DNA of 64,000 nucleotides from Ephydatia muelleri (taxonomy: Eukaryota > Porifera > Demospongiae > Spongillida > Spongillidae), in assembly GCA_013339895.1 (NCBI GenBank), contig JABACO010000002.1:186001-250000 (forward strand). The letters run 5' to 3'. Below are positions 35,260-48,242 of the stretch, one piece after another. The position numbers and the translations under genes are program-made. Numbering within the stretch: position 1 is the stretch's first letter; every line of letters begins with the position of its first letter. Under the pieces are notes generated by a model. The model did no database searches. It saw only the letters and a program-made list of their open reading frames with translations, and had not been told where the DNA came from.

Positions 35260-38200
35260 TCATGAGTAGTCTCTTCTGATCCAGGGGAATCTGGTTTGAA
35301 GCAGCGCTTTTGTAATGGTGTAAGCACCTACCAGACCACACCCAACAGCCCCAGCCACCAGCATAGGCCTCACACCAGCTACAGAAAAAAAAACAAGTGT
35401 GCAGTATTACAAAACACACCAATGTCTTTACCCAAGGTGTTGTTATTACATCAAGGCCTCAAACTAAGACATGTGGACTATCGGCCTTAGTGTGCATCGT
35501 GTGTTCACCAGTGTAGCCTACAGGCAACAAAGTTTGTTACATTCTGCTGTTTCAGCTTCCTAGCGATGTTTTGATGGCTTGGTCACAGTTTTATAAGTCC
35601 TTATCTGTTTGACCCGAAGCTTTGACAGCCTTACTCTCTTATAGCAGCTTGTCAAAGTCGTACTACCGGGACATAGGTAAATAAAAATGCTATGCAGGCA
35701 AGCATGTAAATGGCGGCCATTTATAGCTAGGCAGGAAAACGTGAGTAGTCAGTCCACATCTATGGCCTTCAAAGACAACTCTTCCAAATACTCTGGCTCA
35801 AAAGGTGATCTATGACCATTGTTTATTGAATTCCGTAGCGCATTTCATCCAGGATGGCTTGGTTGAGATGAGCTATGCTATTAGAGAAGGCAGTGCCCCA
35901 AACCTTCGGCTAAATACAGCAGGCATGTTGCAAAGCCATTCAACATCACTAGAAAGCTGAAACGGCTGAATGCCTAAACAAAAACCTGTGGCCCCCCCCT
36001 CGTGAGTACAGGGATTAAACATGGCCTTAGCTGTGTGGTTGTATAATATGCAGTAAGTGAATCAACTACCTCACTAAGTGTATTCATAACACCATCAACT
36101 AAAGGATGTACCATTGTTTAGTAGTACAAGCGTTTATCAAAGGTCAAAAGGACAGGTGGAGAAAAACATATTTTGATCTGTTCAGTGGGAGTACATATGT
36201 TGCAAGTATTTCACAATGTGGAAGTTTTAATACTTAACAATTTGTATATGATGTAAGAAGTTACATACCAAGTCAAAAATGAACACCTTTCGCTCCACAA
36301 TATACCGACCATCCTCACATAACCACTCCTCCATCCTCACATAACCACTCCTCCATCCTCACATAACCACTCCTCCATCCTCACATAACAACTCCTGCTT
36401 CATGCGCACTCATGCTCTATTTATGGCCCAAAATGGAGCCAAATTAAAATTTAACACCCATGTATTTGGTTATGTGAGGATGGAGGAGTGGCTATGTGAG
36501 GATGGAGGAGTGGCTATGTGAGGATGAAGGAGTGGCTATATGAGGATGGAGTGGTGGTATTATATGGGCCAGCACGAATAGCTAGCAGAGAGAGGACCAC
36601 CACTAAAAGAGGGCTTCAAGGGGAAACCCCAAAGCTGCAGGTTTGAAGTGCCTATCGTTAAATAGTGCCAGAAAGGTTGAGCTGACCAGTCGAATTTGAG
36701 AAAATGAATCTGATTTCGACCAAGGAACTTGATTCGTTAGCCCAATACATGCCAACCCTCTCTGACATCCAGTACATGCCAAACCTCTCTGACATTGACG
36801 CTGGGCCACCAGCACTAAGAACACACACTGCATCAAGCTGAAGGAGGGGATTGATGCCAAGAGCAAGGTCAGTAAGATGTTCTCTAAGACCATCCAAAGG
36901 TTCCAGCCAACACGAGAGGAAGCATCAGAGAGGTTACAGCCAACACGTAAGGAAGCATCAGAGAGGTTTGGCATGTTAACTCTGCCTACCAAAAAGTGTT
37001 TGCTAATTCCCCATCACAGTGATTTCAGATGCAGACATTGGTGATGGGTATGACCTCCATGTTCTTTTTGCAAAAATACACTCAAAATAGCCCACAGTAT
37101 CACATTTCACTAAACACAATGTCGAATAGTTTGAATTAAGTTGGATTTTGAATGTTGGAGCTAAAAAAAGAAGACATTTTGGAGTTATGGCATAACTGTC
37201 ATTACATTCAACTACACAATTAATGGAACAAATGGAAAACAAAATGAATATGTAGTTAATAGCATTTTTTTCTTGCATTTTGAAATATTTGTTATATTTT
37301 ATGTCTATAGACATCTATTTGCAATGAAAACTGGGCAAAATGTGAAAAAGTTGGATTCCCTTGGCGAGAAGAGATGCATCCCTTGGCGAGAAGAGATGCA
37401 TCCCTTGGCGAGAAGAGATGCATCCCTTGGCGAGAAGAGATGCATCCATTATCAGTTGGCATCCCCAAAACATGTGCCGACCCCCCGCTTTCTATTTGGG
37501 GTCACCAAAAATACTTCAACAACATCAATACCTTTAAAGTTTTTGTCAATAATTGTCAATAACGTTTGCGCGCGCAAGCATAATTAGTGTTCCTTGTTTG
37601 CGTCATGACAGAAAGACAAAAAATAATGAATGTGGAGGCTCACATCTGGTATGTAAAGAAGTTAAGAGCAACACTGAAAGCAGCAAGGCAGTTCTTGCTT
37701 GATGAAGGGCTTAAAAAGGTAGGAACTAGAAAAGAAATGGACATTTCACTTTCTGTTGCTGCGCATGAAATGGATCAAGTGACTTAAAGGAAAATCCAAA
37801 AGAACAGTCTTTTCAGAATTTCCGAGAAGAAGTGTTTTATGAAGGTATGGATAGTACCAGTGCAGAGGCATGTGCATCAGTTGACACAAGCATGTCTGGT
37901 GAAGGGTCCAGAGATAGAGTTAGCTTGGATGTGCTTCAAGATGAGAAAGAAAGTTTGCTATCTCCATTAGATGTAGTTAGTCCATTTCAAAGAAACAGGA
38001 GAAGTCGGGCATTGATGTCTCTACTTTAGGAAGAAGCACAATATTACTCCATATCAGTTACTAGGATACCTGTTACTAGGATACCTGTTACTAGGATACC
38101 TGTTACTAGGATACCTGTTACTAGGATACCTGTTACTAGGATACCTGTCTGTTACACATGTAAAAGATAGGGCTGTAGCTGCCATTGGTATGCTGTTGTT

Positions 38201-40540
38201 CCACGTCTGCTGACAAGGAACTTAGTTTGGAACATGCTGTCACAATACACACTTGGTCGTACCAGCTACACATGTCTGAGATAGGATTGAGATAAGAGAA
38301 AGTGGCTGTGTTTCATTTGAGATAGTCTCATCTCTTGCATCTTTGCTGAAGAAGAAAACACACAAAGAAGTGTCGTGCAACCATGCGGGCAAGCGAAGTA
38401 GCTGTTGTATCCATGGCTACCTACCATGTTGTATCCATGGCTACCTACCATGTTGTATCCATGGCTACCTACCATGTTGTATCCATGGCTACCTACCATG
38501 TTGTATCCAAGGCTACCTACCATGTTGTATCCACGGCTACCTACCATGTTGTATCCAAGGCTACCTACCATGTTGTATCCATGGCTACCTACCATGTTGT
38601 ATCCAAGGCTACCTACCATGTTGTATCCAAGGCTACCTACCATGTTGTATCCACGGCTACCTACCATGTTGTGTACAGAGAGGTTTGGATAGCAAGGTAA
38701 AGCATTTCAACAGCTTTAATCTTTGACATTTGTTTGTAAATATTTGAGTGTAGAAAAAATACCCTTATGTGCTATTGTGAAAATATATCAACCTAGGAAA
38801 TTTCCTGATGCTACCCAACATCTGCAATTAATGGACACACATGACACATAATGGACACACACACACGACAAATGTGCAAAACGCAGTCCATGATTTCTAC
38901 ATGTAATATCAAAGATAGAGACATTGATGTAAAGCACTCAATCATTACTAATACATATTCAAATTACCCATGGACTTTTAATAAACCAGTAACATGCATG
39001 AATTGTGTGTGTGCAATGTTACTCATTGCACTGTTAATTAGATCGCAATTGAACTTGGAACCTGGAAAGTAACTAGTATTGGAGACAAGTTCCAGCAGCC
39101 ACCCAACACTCTATGCTCATACAGATAAAACAACACATTTGTCAAGGTAACACGACTGCTGAGTTAAGCAACATATGTGTTAGGTCCTTTGCTTATCGAG
39201 AGTGTTTATATGTAGACTAAACACTACTGTTACTGGAAACACTTTGTAGGTAATTTATTTCCTTCCAAAAAATAGAGCGTTACAAAAGTCAAGGCATACC
39301 AGGTGTCAGGGGTTAATACCAGGTGTCAGGGGTTAATACCAGGTGTCGGGGGTTAATATCGGGCATCAGGGGTTAATATTGCTTTCCCTCATTACTACAT
39401 CAGTGAAGGTGAAAGGTCATATCTCCACCTGCCAAAATATACATGACTTTATCCTACACTCTCCTGGCTTTGCACATCTGTACATACCAGTGGACTTGTA
39501 GAGCACCCCTGCAACTGCTGCAGCTGCTACAGAGTTAAGTGTGTCCTCTTGTCCTCGAAGGTGTCCAACAAGAGACTCCGTGGAACTGTACATCAGTGCT
39601 AGGTACATATGGTGTGCAAAGATATACAAGGGTATACAAGGGTATGCAAGAGTACACATGGGTATGCAAGGATACTGATGTTTACTGTATGAAACTGAAA
39701 GTGACTGTCAGATGCAGAGTTGCTTTATTGTACTCACTTTCTACATCCATACTTCAACTACCTGGGGCTGGTAACATAGGGTGGTTACTTAAATCCCAAG
39801 ACCACACACCCCACTAATTTCTTTGAACAAACCCTTTGCAGTAAGTTTGAACAACTAGCAGTGTTGTGTTTCATCACATACAGCTTAACTCAGTATTGCA
39901 ATTCTGTTCACATTAAACGTGCAATCCTATCATCTAAATGCGAACACTCGTCTCGCACACTAACAACGGAATTGGCGTTGTGTAAGACCACGCCCACTTG
40001 TTTACTTACCAAGTACAGCGAGATTGTTGCCTAGGAACGGACCTCTCCTGGTACAACCGTTCAGAATGCTGTTCATGCGAAGCCTGTACGTCCTTGCTTC
40101 TGAATGTTTCAGACCTTCTGCCAGACCCCACACACCTCCCAGCGCCATGCCTGCAGACATAGCTACGACTCACAACACAAAAAATCCTAGCAATACTGAC
40201 CTGCCAAATAGCTCGTTCCCGTCCGATCAAACATTTTCTCATTCCATGACTTTTTTTTCCTCTCAACGGGAAAGATGAACTCTGGACTCTTCAACAGCAC
40301 GACACAGAGGCATAATAACTCCAGCACAGAATCACCAACATTACGACATTACGCACACATACTTCGGGTAAATATGTTGGGTCCAGAGCATACGGTGATA
40401 TATTCAGCCCGGACAAGGAGCTCACTACGTCAGAAAGTGAAGGAACGTTTCGCACGCAACATCTCACACTCACTTGGAGGCGCTACCACCCCACTGCGCC
40501 CAGTCGAGGAGAAATCGTCTGCACCTCGATCCCACGACAT
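35260..40540 (-). CDS. TIMM23: Mitochondrial import inner membrane translocase subunit TIM23
   Basis: Complete six-exon gene: complement(join(35260..35378, 39488..39598, 40010..40162, 40201..40288, 40363..40424, 40474..40540)), 199 residues (human 209). The product is the channel subunit of the presequence translocase of the mitochondrial inner membrane. The N-terminal, intermembrane-space part contains 'LNISPYALDPTYLPE' and the 'SPEFIFPVERK' segment. The Tim17/Tim23 membrane domain follows: 'FDRTGTSYLAGAMSAGMALG', 'LNGCTRRGPFLGNNLAVL' (family R-x3-N/T-R-x-G pattern), 'NSVAAAAVAGVLYKSTAGVR' and a last hydrophobic segment. All splice sites are GT-AG. Intron 5 is 4.1 kb and carries minisatellites and a transposon pseudogene. 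The start lies 347 bp below the ADH5 stop codon. Confidence 0.95.
36296..36555. repeat. Inverted pair of 22-bp minisatellites
   Basis: Four copies of CCTCACATAACCACTCCTCC(AT) at 36312-36395 are followed, after a spacer of about 75 bp, by three to four copies of the reverse complement (TATGTGAGGATGGAGGAGTG) at 36470-36552. The two blocks could pair as a long hairpin. Located in TIMM23 intron 5. Confidence 0.9.
37356..37445. repeat. 22-bp minisatellite
   Basis: Four copies of a 22-bp unit, CCCTTGGCGAGAAGAGATGC plus AT. Confidence 0.92.
37605..38330 (+). pseudogene. 5'-part of a transposon-associated ORF, within TIMM23 intron
   Basis: Opposite in orientation to TIMM23. From an ATG at 37605 the frame reads 'RQKIMNVEAHIWYVKKLR', 'ARQFLLDEGLKKVGTRKE' and 'AAHEMDQ'. 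After a frame change near 37780 it gives 'DLKENPKEQSFQNFREEVFY' and 'DVVSPFQRNRR'. Then, in further frames, 'SGIDVSTL', 'HNITPYQLLGYL' and, past a 15-bp tandem repeat, 'KDRAVAAIG'. I recall this order (SGIDxSTLGRxxNITPxQLLGxLL...KxVAAIGW) from the 5' part of the same multicopy protein class as the pseudogene at 1401-3125; that link is from memory and uncertain. At least three frameshifts. Confidence 0.5.
38059..38150. repeat. 15-bp repeat expanded from transposon coding sequence
   Basis: Seven copies of CTAGGATACCTGTTA. The unit is exactly the 'LLGYL' portion of the pseudogene's 'QLLGYLL' motif, so the array arose by tandem copying inside the dead coding sequence. Confidence 0.85.
38404..38672. 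repeat. 24-bp minisatellite
   Basis: Eleven copies of a 24-bp unit containing TTGTATCCATGGCTACCTAC and CATG, with ATGG/AAGG/ACGG variants. Several frames remain open by periodicity. Confidence 0.94.
39296..39380. repeat. 20-bp minisatellite
   Basis: Four copies of ACCAGGTGTCAGGGGTTAAT, the last two with substitutions. Lies in TIMM23 intron 5 close to exon 5. Confidence 0.9.
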
Positions 40541-40887
40541 CTTTGCACGTGATTAACAAAGATTATTAATCAGCGCATGCGCTTTTGAAAGAGATTAGTG
40601 ACAGCATCAAGAAGTACAAGTGTGCAACGTGTTAACACAACGAGAATGTGCAGGATTAGCCGACAGGGTCAGTCAACTAGCTAGATAGAAACTTTGGTGT
40701 GCATTCTGTTTGGCGTTGCGATTATTTATACTGTATAAATCAAACTGTCCCATCCTCGTGCCCAGTTCACGTTAAGGTTAAGGCCTTCTAATCATTCAAG
40801 CATTTAACGGCATCAAAGTAATATTGAACTGTCCAAGGCCATTCAGTACAGCACGACAGATCGTATGCTGTAAGAACACAAAGATGG

Positions 40888-43357
<2,470 letters not shown>

Positions 43358-43397
43358 TTAGCTCCTGTGGGCATGGTTTAGAGTAATTATGGAAATT

Positions 43398-43482
43398 TAT
43401 GCGCTAGGTCCCTTTTGCGGAAAACGATTCCAAATATCTATCACGTGGGATCGTTTCCACGAAAAGGGACGTAGCGCATCAT
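43398..43482. repeat. Hairpin with GGTCCCTTTT arms
   Basis: A short palindrome: 'gcgctaggtcccttttgcgg' near 43400 pairs with 'acgaaaagggacgtagcgca' near 43460 around a 20-25 bp centre. The same 'aaaagggacctag' string occurs at 48330, at the edge of a repeat copy, so this is probably the terminus of a dispersed element. Confidence 0.6.
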
Positions 43483-43690
43483 TATAAGATTTCCAGTACG
43501 CGCAATAGAAATGGCGTTGAAATGTATGGCTAATTCAGAGCCTTACAACTCCATGAGTCATGACGGATACTCTGATTCTCAGTGCGTAAGAAGCCATGTG
43601 TAGAGGTCATTCCAAACATCTAGAATACTACATATATATATATATTGAAATCGTGAAAAACATGCGTTAGGTACCTGAAACGATCCATTA
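43455..43690. repeat. Direct repeat C, left copy
   Basis: About 230 bp alignable with 48318-48546 in the same orientation (shared 'ttccagtac', 'gttgaaatgtatggct', 'ttcagag', 'tgcgtaagaag', 'tctagaatatt/c', 'gaaatcgtg'). The two copies flank the RecQ-carrying element and the hAT element. Confidence 0.7.
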
Positions 43691-43697
43691 TTTTCTG

Positions 43698-45568
43698 TAC
43701 GACGGATAGTCTCGTACCCAGACCCTGATTCCCGCAGCTGCGGATGGATTACATCACCACTACGCGGAAAGAGGGAACCAAGGGAGGGGGACCAAGGGAG
43801 GGGGACTCTATCAGTCATCAGCCACTGCAGTGCACAAGTCTCCCAACCTACCTTTCCCATACTGTATGCACACCTGTCCTATACAACATTTCTGGCATCG
43901 TGTGTATTCATGCAATTAATGATTTATATCCGGAATAACAGTTGCTTGTAATTTAACAGAATTAAATGGGAAAAGATTTACAATCACAACTATGCGTTGT
44001 ACATTTGCATTTAGCAGCACAAACATCACAGCATTTACAACCTGCAATGCTATTGTTAGTACAGTCAAAATAAGACATGAGCTTAGCACTTCTGAACTCT
44101 TCTTGGCCCCTGCAGTAAAGTTCCATTTCCTTGCTTTGGAATCTAAAATCGGACGTTTTCCAAAACAGTACAGCATTAGATGGGAGACCATTTCTACCAG
44201 CTCAACCACACTCCTGAACATATGATTCAATGTCAGATGAAGGTCCCCAATGGATGACCTGGCGTACATCTACACAGTCTTTGCCCATGCCAAATGCTAT
44301 GGTACATATCACCACACAAAGAGGCGCATGGCTTGTACCAAAAGAGGTTACAATAGAATCTCGTATGGACTTTCGTGTTACACCTGTATACATGTCCACA
44401 AGGCGATACATTGCTTAATTTGGTGCCCCAACTGGTTCAGTGAACTCTTGCTTTAGTGAAGAATGAAAGAAGTGGTACAGTTCTGCTCTTCACACCTTCT
44501 ACAGTATATTATTACCCTTGGCAGCCGACATCTAGCAGCTCTAAGCTTATCAACCAGTGGTGTAAAGACATCTTCTATGCTCGCTTTCACACGTACTGAA
44601 TAACTGATATTAGGCTTATCTGGTGATGAAGACACAATGACTGTGTCAATAAGACCCAAACTAGTAATGACGTTCTCTCTCGTTGTGGTTGTGGCAGTTG
44701 CTGTCATGGCCATGATGTGGACGTGTGATGGAATTAAGCTTCTTACTGCTCCAAGATTTCTAAATTCCTGTCGAAAAAAGTCACCCCTACAAATAAGGAC
44801 ATGACAGTATGAAAGCAATTTAAATAATGCAGAAGGTAGCTAACCATTTGGGAACACAGTGGACCTCGTCCACTACAAAAGCCACCAAATTACTTTTATA
44901 CACAGGAGTTCTGAGCATTTCTCTCCATGTCGTGTTTTGCAACAAACTTTCTAGACCTATAAAGACTATTTGAACCTCGCCTCTTAGTATCGCTTCACAT
45001 TGGACACGGTCATCCGTTTCGCTATTTATATACGCTGCTGAAACACCTTTAGAGTTGAGAGCTGTTACCTGTGCAGTCATAAAAAGCTGTTAGTGAAGCC
45101 TAATTTTATAATGAGTTGCAACATACTTGGTCCTTCATCAAGGCAATTAGCGGCGACACGACGATCACAATGCTTCCAACGCGCCCATAGAGGTAGTCAA
45201 AGGCGAACGGCCGGTAGCACGGAGAAGCACAACGATTTACCACTCCCAGTGGGGAGAATGAAGAATACATCATTTCCTTGCATAAAGCTCTTCACGGCTT
45301 TAAGCTGATTTTCCCTAAGCGAGGGATATCCCAAGCTTTTAAGATGATGGCGTCGAGATCGTTGCTTGCCATGACTAAAACGATACGTGTCTAACTTAAT
45401 ACTTATTGATCAATTACACTCCATAAATGACGTCACGGGTGCTCTGCATTCTGATAAAATCGATTGCTCTCAGAACGACTTTGGTTAGGCATTTTACCAG
45501 GCGTAGTGGTGATGTAATCCATCCGCAGCTGCGGGAATCAGGGTCTGGGTACGAGACTATACGACAGA
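43698..45568. mobile_element. TIR-bounded element carrying a RecQ-like gene, 9-bp target duplication
   Basis: Perfect terminal inverted repeats of about 59 bp bound 43707-45559. The left end starts TAGTCTCGTACCCAGACCCT at 43707 and runs to the GC at 43765; the right end is its exact reverse complement (45501-45559). The flanks read TACGACGGA (43698-43706) and TACGACAGA (45560-45568), a 9-bp target duplication with one mismatch. A 9-bp duplication with fairly long TIRs fits Mutator-like elements; other superfamilies with 8-9 bp duplications are not excluded. The only coding content is a RecQ-like helicase pseudogene, with no transposase. Interpretation as a Pack-MULE-like, gene-carrying non-autonomous element is inference. 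Confidence 0.8.
43916..45372 (-). pseudogene. RecQ-like ATP-dependent DNA helicase pseudogene
   Basis: Three exons on the minus strand: about 45372-45127, 45068-44845, and 44786-43916. Exon 1 gives 'MASNDLDAIILKA', 'GYPSLRENQLKAVKSFMQGN', Walker A in 'FFILPTGSGKSLCFSVLPA', and 'IVIVVSPLIALMKDQ'. Exon 2 contains the Walker B box 'FVVDEVHCVPKW'. Exon 3 contains 'MAMTATATTTTRENVI', 'PRVIIYCRRCEEQ', '[20 protein letters not shown]', '[11 protein letters not shown]' and a Cys-rich end ('CKCCDVCAAKC'). The last cysteine cluster resembles the RecQ zinc-binding region. Splice junctions are intact (KW|GDFF joins in phase). The gene is broken by a one-base loss near 45335, a one-base gain near 45196, a frameshift and stop near 44450-44400, and a TGA in place of the expected Arg of 'QECGRAGR' near 44212. 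It lies wholly inside the inverted-repeat-bounded element. Confidence 0.85.
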
Positions 45569-45776
45569 TGCATCCATGGTGTAGTCTCGTCCTCAGCCTG
45601 ACCTCGTTATCTGCCCTGCGGCCCTACATAGATCTAGCTTTTTTTTTGTTGTTGTTGCTGTTTTGTTTTTGTACAATTGTCGTAATTTCCTAACTTCATG
45701 CAAATAAAAGCGAGGTGCATGCGGCATGCCCCTAGGCCTTCGAATACTCGATAATTATACAAGTAACTAAAAACAT

Positions 45777-48242
45777 TCTCTATGCAGGCCCGGCGGAAGG
45801 CTATAGAAACTGGTTGGGCTGATTAATATTCATTAGGTTAATTAATATTCATCGTTACTGATTATTAATATCTACGCATAAATCAATTAATTTTCAATAT
45901 GCATGTTCATTCGGTCTGCAAAATAATGATTAAAACGCTCCGCAAATACGTTGCCTGTGCTCTGAGTTGACTATGAACTCCCTGGCTGCTTCTTCTAGAT
46001 CCAAAGCATCTGTACGTTCTTTGTGAACGTGAAGCAGCATAAGATGGTTCAGTCTCTGTTGAGACATAGATGAGCGAAGATATGTTTTCAACCTACGCAG
46101 GGCACTAAATGATCGCTCACTGGTAGCATTTGTAGCAGGCATGATCAGAATGAGTTTCAGTACAGTGCACACTTGATCCATTAAATGCTTTTTGGCAGGT
46201 GAAAGAGACTTAAAGTAATCAATAATTGCAAAAATGCTCGGTGGTGTACGAACTTGCGGGTAGTCTGTTGCAAGAATATTCAGCTGAATGGCAAGATTAT
46301 TTTTATCTACATCGTCTCCGTAGAATTCAGCAACATATTTCAGTTCATAATCAAAACTGTTTTGTGTCACAGCTTTTGTAATTAGTTGCTCTAAATTTTT
46401 ATACACTTCATAACCTGGCTGTTCAAATCGGGAACGTATACAATGAATTGCTAAATCAATTGCTTCAAAGTACTGTTGGCGGTAAGAATGTTTTGCGCTT
46501 TCAAAATGGTCGCCTGGATAAGTAGTAGCTGAGCAATATCTTTGAGGTTCTTTTCTTTTTCGTCCTATAACAGGTGGATCAACTTCCAATGCTTGCCTTC
46601 GCAATTCTATTTTGTCCCACAACATGTCAAAGCTGCTTTCATTTCGAATGCTTTCCAACGTTTTGACAGTTAAGCTTGATATTTCTTGACCTTCAGCAGC
46701 AGAGTACTCCTTGTGTTGCAGCGTTTTGCTCAAATTGTCTGAAATTCTCAATACCGTTTCTGCCAATTCTAGACCAAAAAGGAAATCAAATTTGTTCATT
46801 TGAGATGACACACCGTTAATTCGAGCAACTAACTCCGTGTCCCGGCAAACGGCAATACAATCATCCCACGTTGCACGCAACACACTGTAGTTGGAAAGAA
46901 TACTAGCTAATGATTCTGCACGAACTGTCCACCGGGTCGGACATAAAACACGAATACCACAGGTACTAGGTGACAATTCATTTTTCAGTGCATGGAATAT
47001 TGCTTCTCTTCGTGGTGAATTTTTAATCAACTTAGTGATTTCGTAAGCAGTATCAAGACATGATTTCATAACTTTTGAACCTTTGATAGCATCCGAAACA
47101 GCGAGGTTCAATGCATGGCCATAGCAGTGAGTGTATACGGCTCTTGGTTCCTCCTTGCATAGCTGAGTAGCTACTCCATTTCGGATACCACTCATATTGC
47201 TTGCCCCGTCGTAACACTGCCCTCGTGCCTTAGACAGTGATAAATTCAATCGAATCAAGGTGTCCTTTACGACAGAAACAATACTGTCCGAAGTAATGGA
47301 CTCCACTTCGTATAGACCAATAAATTCCTCGTGTACTTCAAAGTTAGAATCATCCATCCATCGTAAAACGAGAGTAACTTGCTCTTTGTTGGTTTTATCA
47401 GTCGTTTCATCCGCCATAATGGTGTAAAATGGGGACTTATGGAGGCAAAGGCCTATATCTTTAAGCACCTTCAATGCCATGATTTTAAGCATTTCATTCT
47501 GAGCCTCGTGGCATAAATACTTGTCTCTTCCTTTTATCATCCACTCTTGCAATTTTATATCACTTTCTCCACATAACTTCAAAAGCTGCACGAAATTACA
47601 ATCATTCTCATCGGCATCACCCCTTATTGCACAACACTGCCTGGACAAAAAACGAAGGGCAGAAAAAACCTTCAACAAGCACTGGCGATTCTGAAGCTTT
47701 TCTTGAGCATGAAGGGTGGAGAGAGTTTCGCCGATGTCTTTTGTAGTGGACGGTAGAGTATACAGTTTCTCTACCGACTGTGCATGGCAATCGCTTGACT
47801 CGTGTTTGCGAAACGCATCAGTAGCTGCCTTCCAGTTATTGTACCCTCTAGTCAGAAAGGCTTCCTCGGCATTTTTTGAACTCCTTTTGAAATCTCTGAC
47901 AGCCTTAACGCAAGTATGACAGAATACCTTGTCATCCGACTCGCTGTAATGTAACCATTTCCACTTCGAAAACCAGATCGGCTGGAAGCTACGGTGCTGT
48001 TTTCCTATCTCCCTTCGCGGGAATTTAAAACCTGCGGGTTGATGGGGGGTGTCTGATACTACGAGTAATTTTGCTTCGAATGTAGCCATTGAATACGTAC
48101 CAGCTGCTGCGCAATGAACGATAATTTAAAAACTATTAATCAATATAACCTTAATATTAATAGTTATAAATGGCGTCGACAGCCAAATCTGGTAGGGCTA
48201 TAGCCCACCCAGCCCACCCGGTTCCGCCGGCCCTGCTCTATG
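45777..48242. mobile_element. Apparently intact hAT transposon
   Basis: Element of about 2451 bp from 45785 (CAGGCCCGGCGGAA) to 48235, whose minus-strand end begins CAGGGCCGGCGGAA. A second shared inner motif is GGCTATA (45799 and, inverted, 48197). The flanks carry CTCTATG immediately left (45778-45784) and immediately right (48236-48242), a 7-bp repeat close to the 8-bp duplication typical of hAT. The single long ORF has no interruption. Confidence 0.85.
45930..48089 (-). CDS. hAT-superfamily transposase (TTF-type zinc finger, ZMYM-like)
   Basis: Intronless 719-codon frame inside the element. The N-terminal region has a TTF-type/BED-like zinc finger: 'FQPIWFSKWKWLHYSES', 'KVFCHTCVKAV', and later paired His/Cys in 'FRKHESSDCHAQS'. 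The central DUF4371/RNase H-like core includes 'FYTIMADETTDKTNKEQ' (first Asp), 'KARGQCYDGASNMSGI' (second Asp) and 'YTHCYGHALNLAVSDAIKG'. The C-terminal hAT dimerisation region includes 'LILIMPATNATSERSFSALR' (third acidic residue in ERSFS). Length and domain order fit complete ZMYM1-like hAT transposases. The frame starts 146 bp inside the right end and stops 145 bp before the left end. Absence of any stop or frameshift suggests recent insertion, possibly activity. Confidence 0.92.
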   Translation of the reverse strand: MATFEAKLLVVSDTPHQPAGFKFPRREIGKQHRSFQPIWFSKWKWLHYSESDDKVFCHTCVKAVRDFKRSSKNAEEAFLTRGYNNWKAATDAFRKHESSDCHAQSVEKLYTLPSTTKDIGETLSTLHAQEKLQNRQCLLKVFSALRFLSRQCCAIRGDADENDCNFVQLLKLCGESDIKLQEWMIKGRDKYLCHEAQNEMLKIMALKVLKDIGLCLHKSPFYTIMADETTDKTNKEQVTLVLRWMDDSNFEVHEEFIGLYEVESITSDSIVSVVKDTLIRLNLSLSKARGQCYDGASNMSGIRNGVATQLCKEEPRAVYTHCYGHALNLAVSDAIKGSKVMKSCLDTAYEITKLIKNSPRREAIFHALKNELSPSTCGIRVLCPTRWTVRAESLASILSNYSVLRATWDDCIAVCRDTELVARINGVSSQMNKFDFLFGLELAETVLRISDNLSKTLQHKEYSAAEGQEISSLTVKTLESIRNESSFDMLWDKIELRRQALEVDPPVIGRKRKEPQRYCSATTYPGDHFESAKHSYRQQYFEAIDLAIHCIRSRFEQPGYEVYKNLEQLITKAVTQNSFDYELKYVAEFYGDDVDKNNLAIQLNILATDYPQVRTPPSIFAIIDYFKSLSPAKKHLMDQVCTVLKLILIMPATNATSERSFSALRRLKTYLRSSMSQQRLNHLMLLHVHKERTDALDLEEAAREFIVNSEHRQRICGAF

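Noticed and set aside
47716-47919. Plus-strand ORF opposite the hAT transposase
   Set aside because: Shadow of the transposase frame; no independent support.
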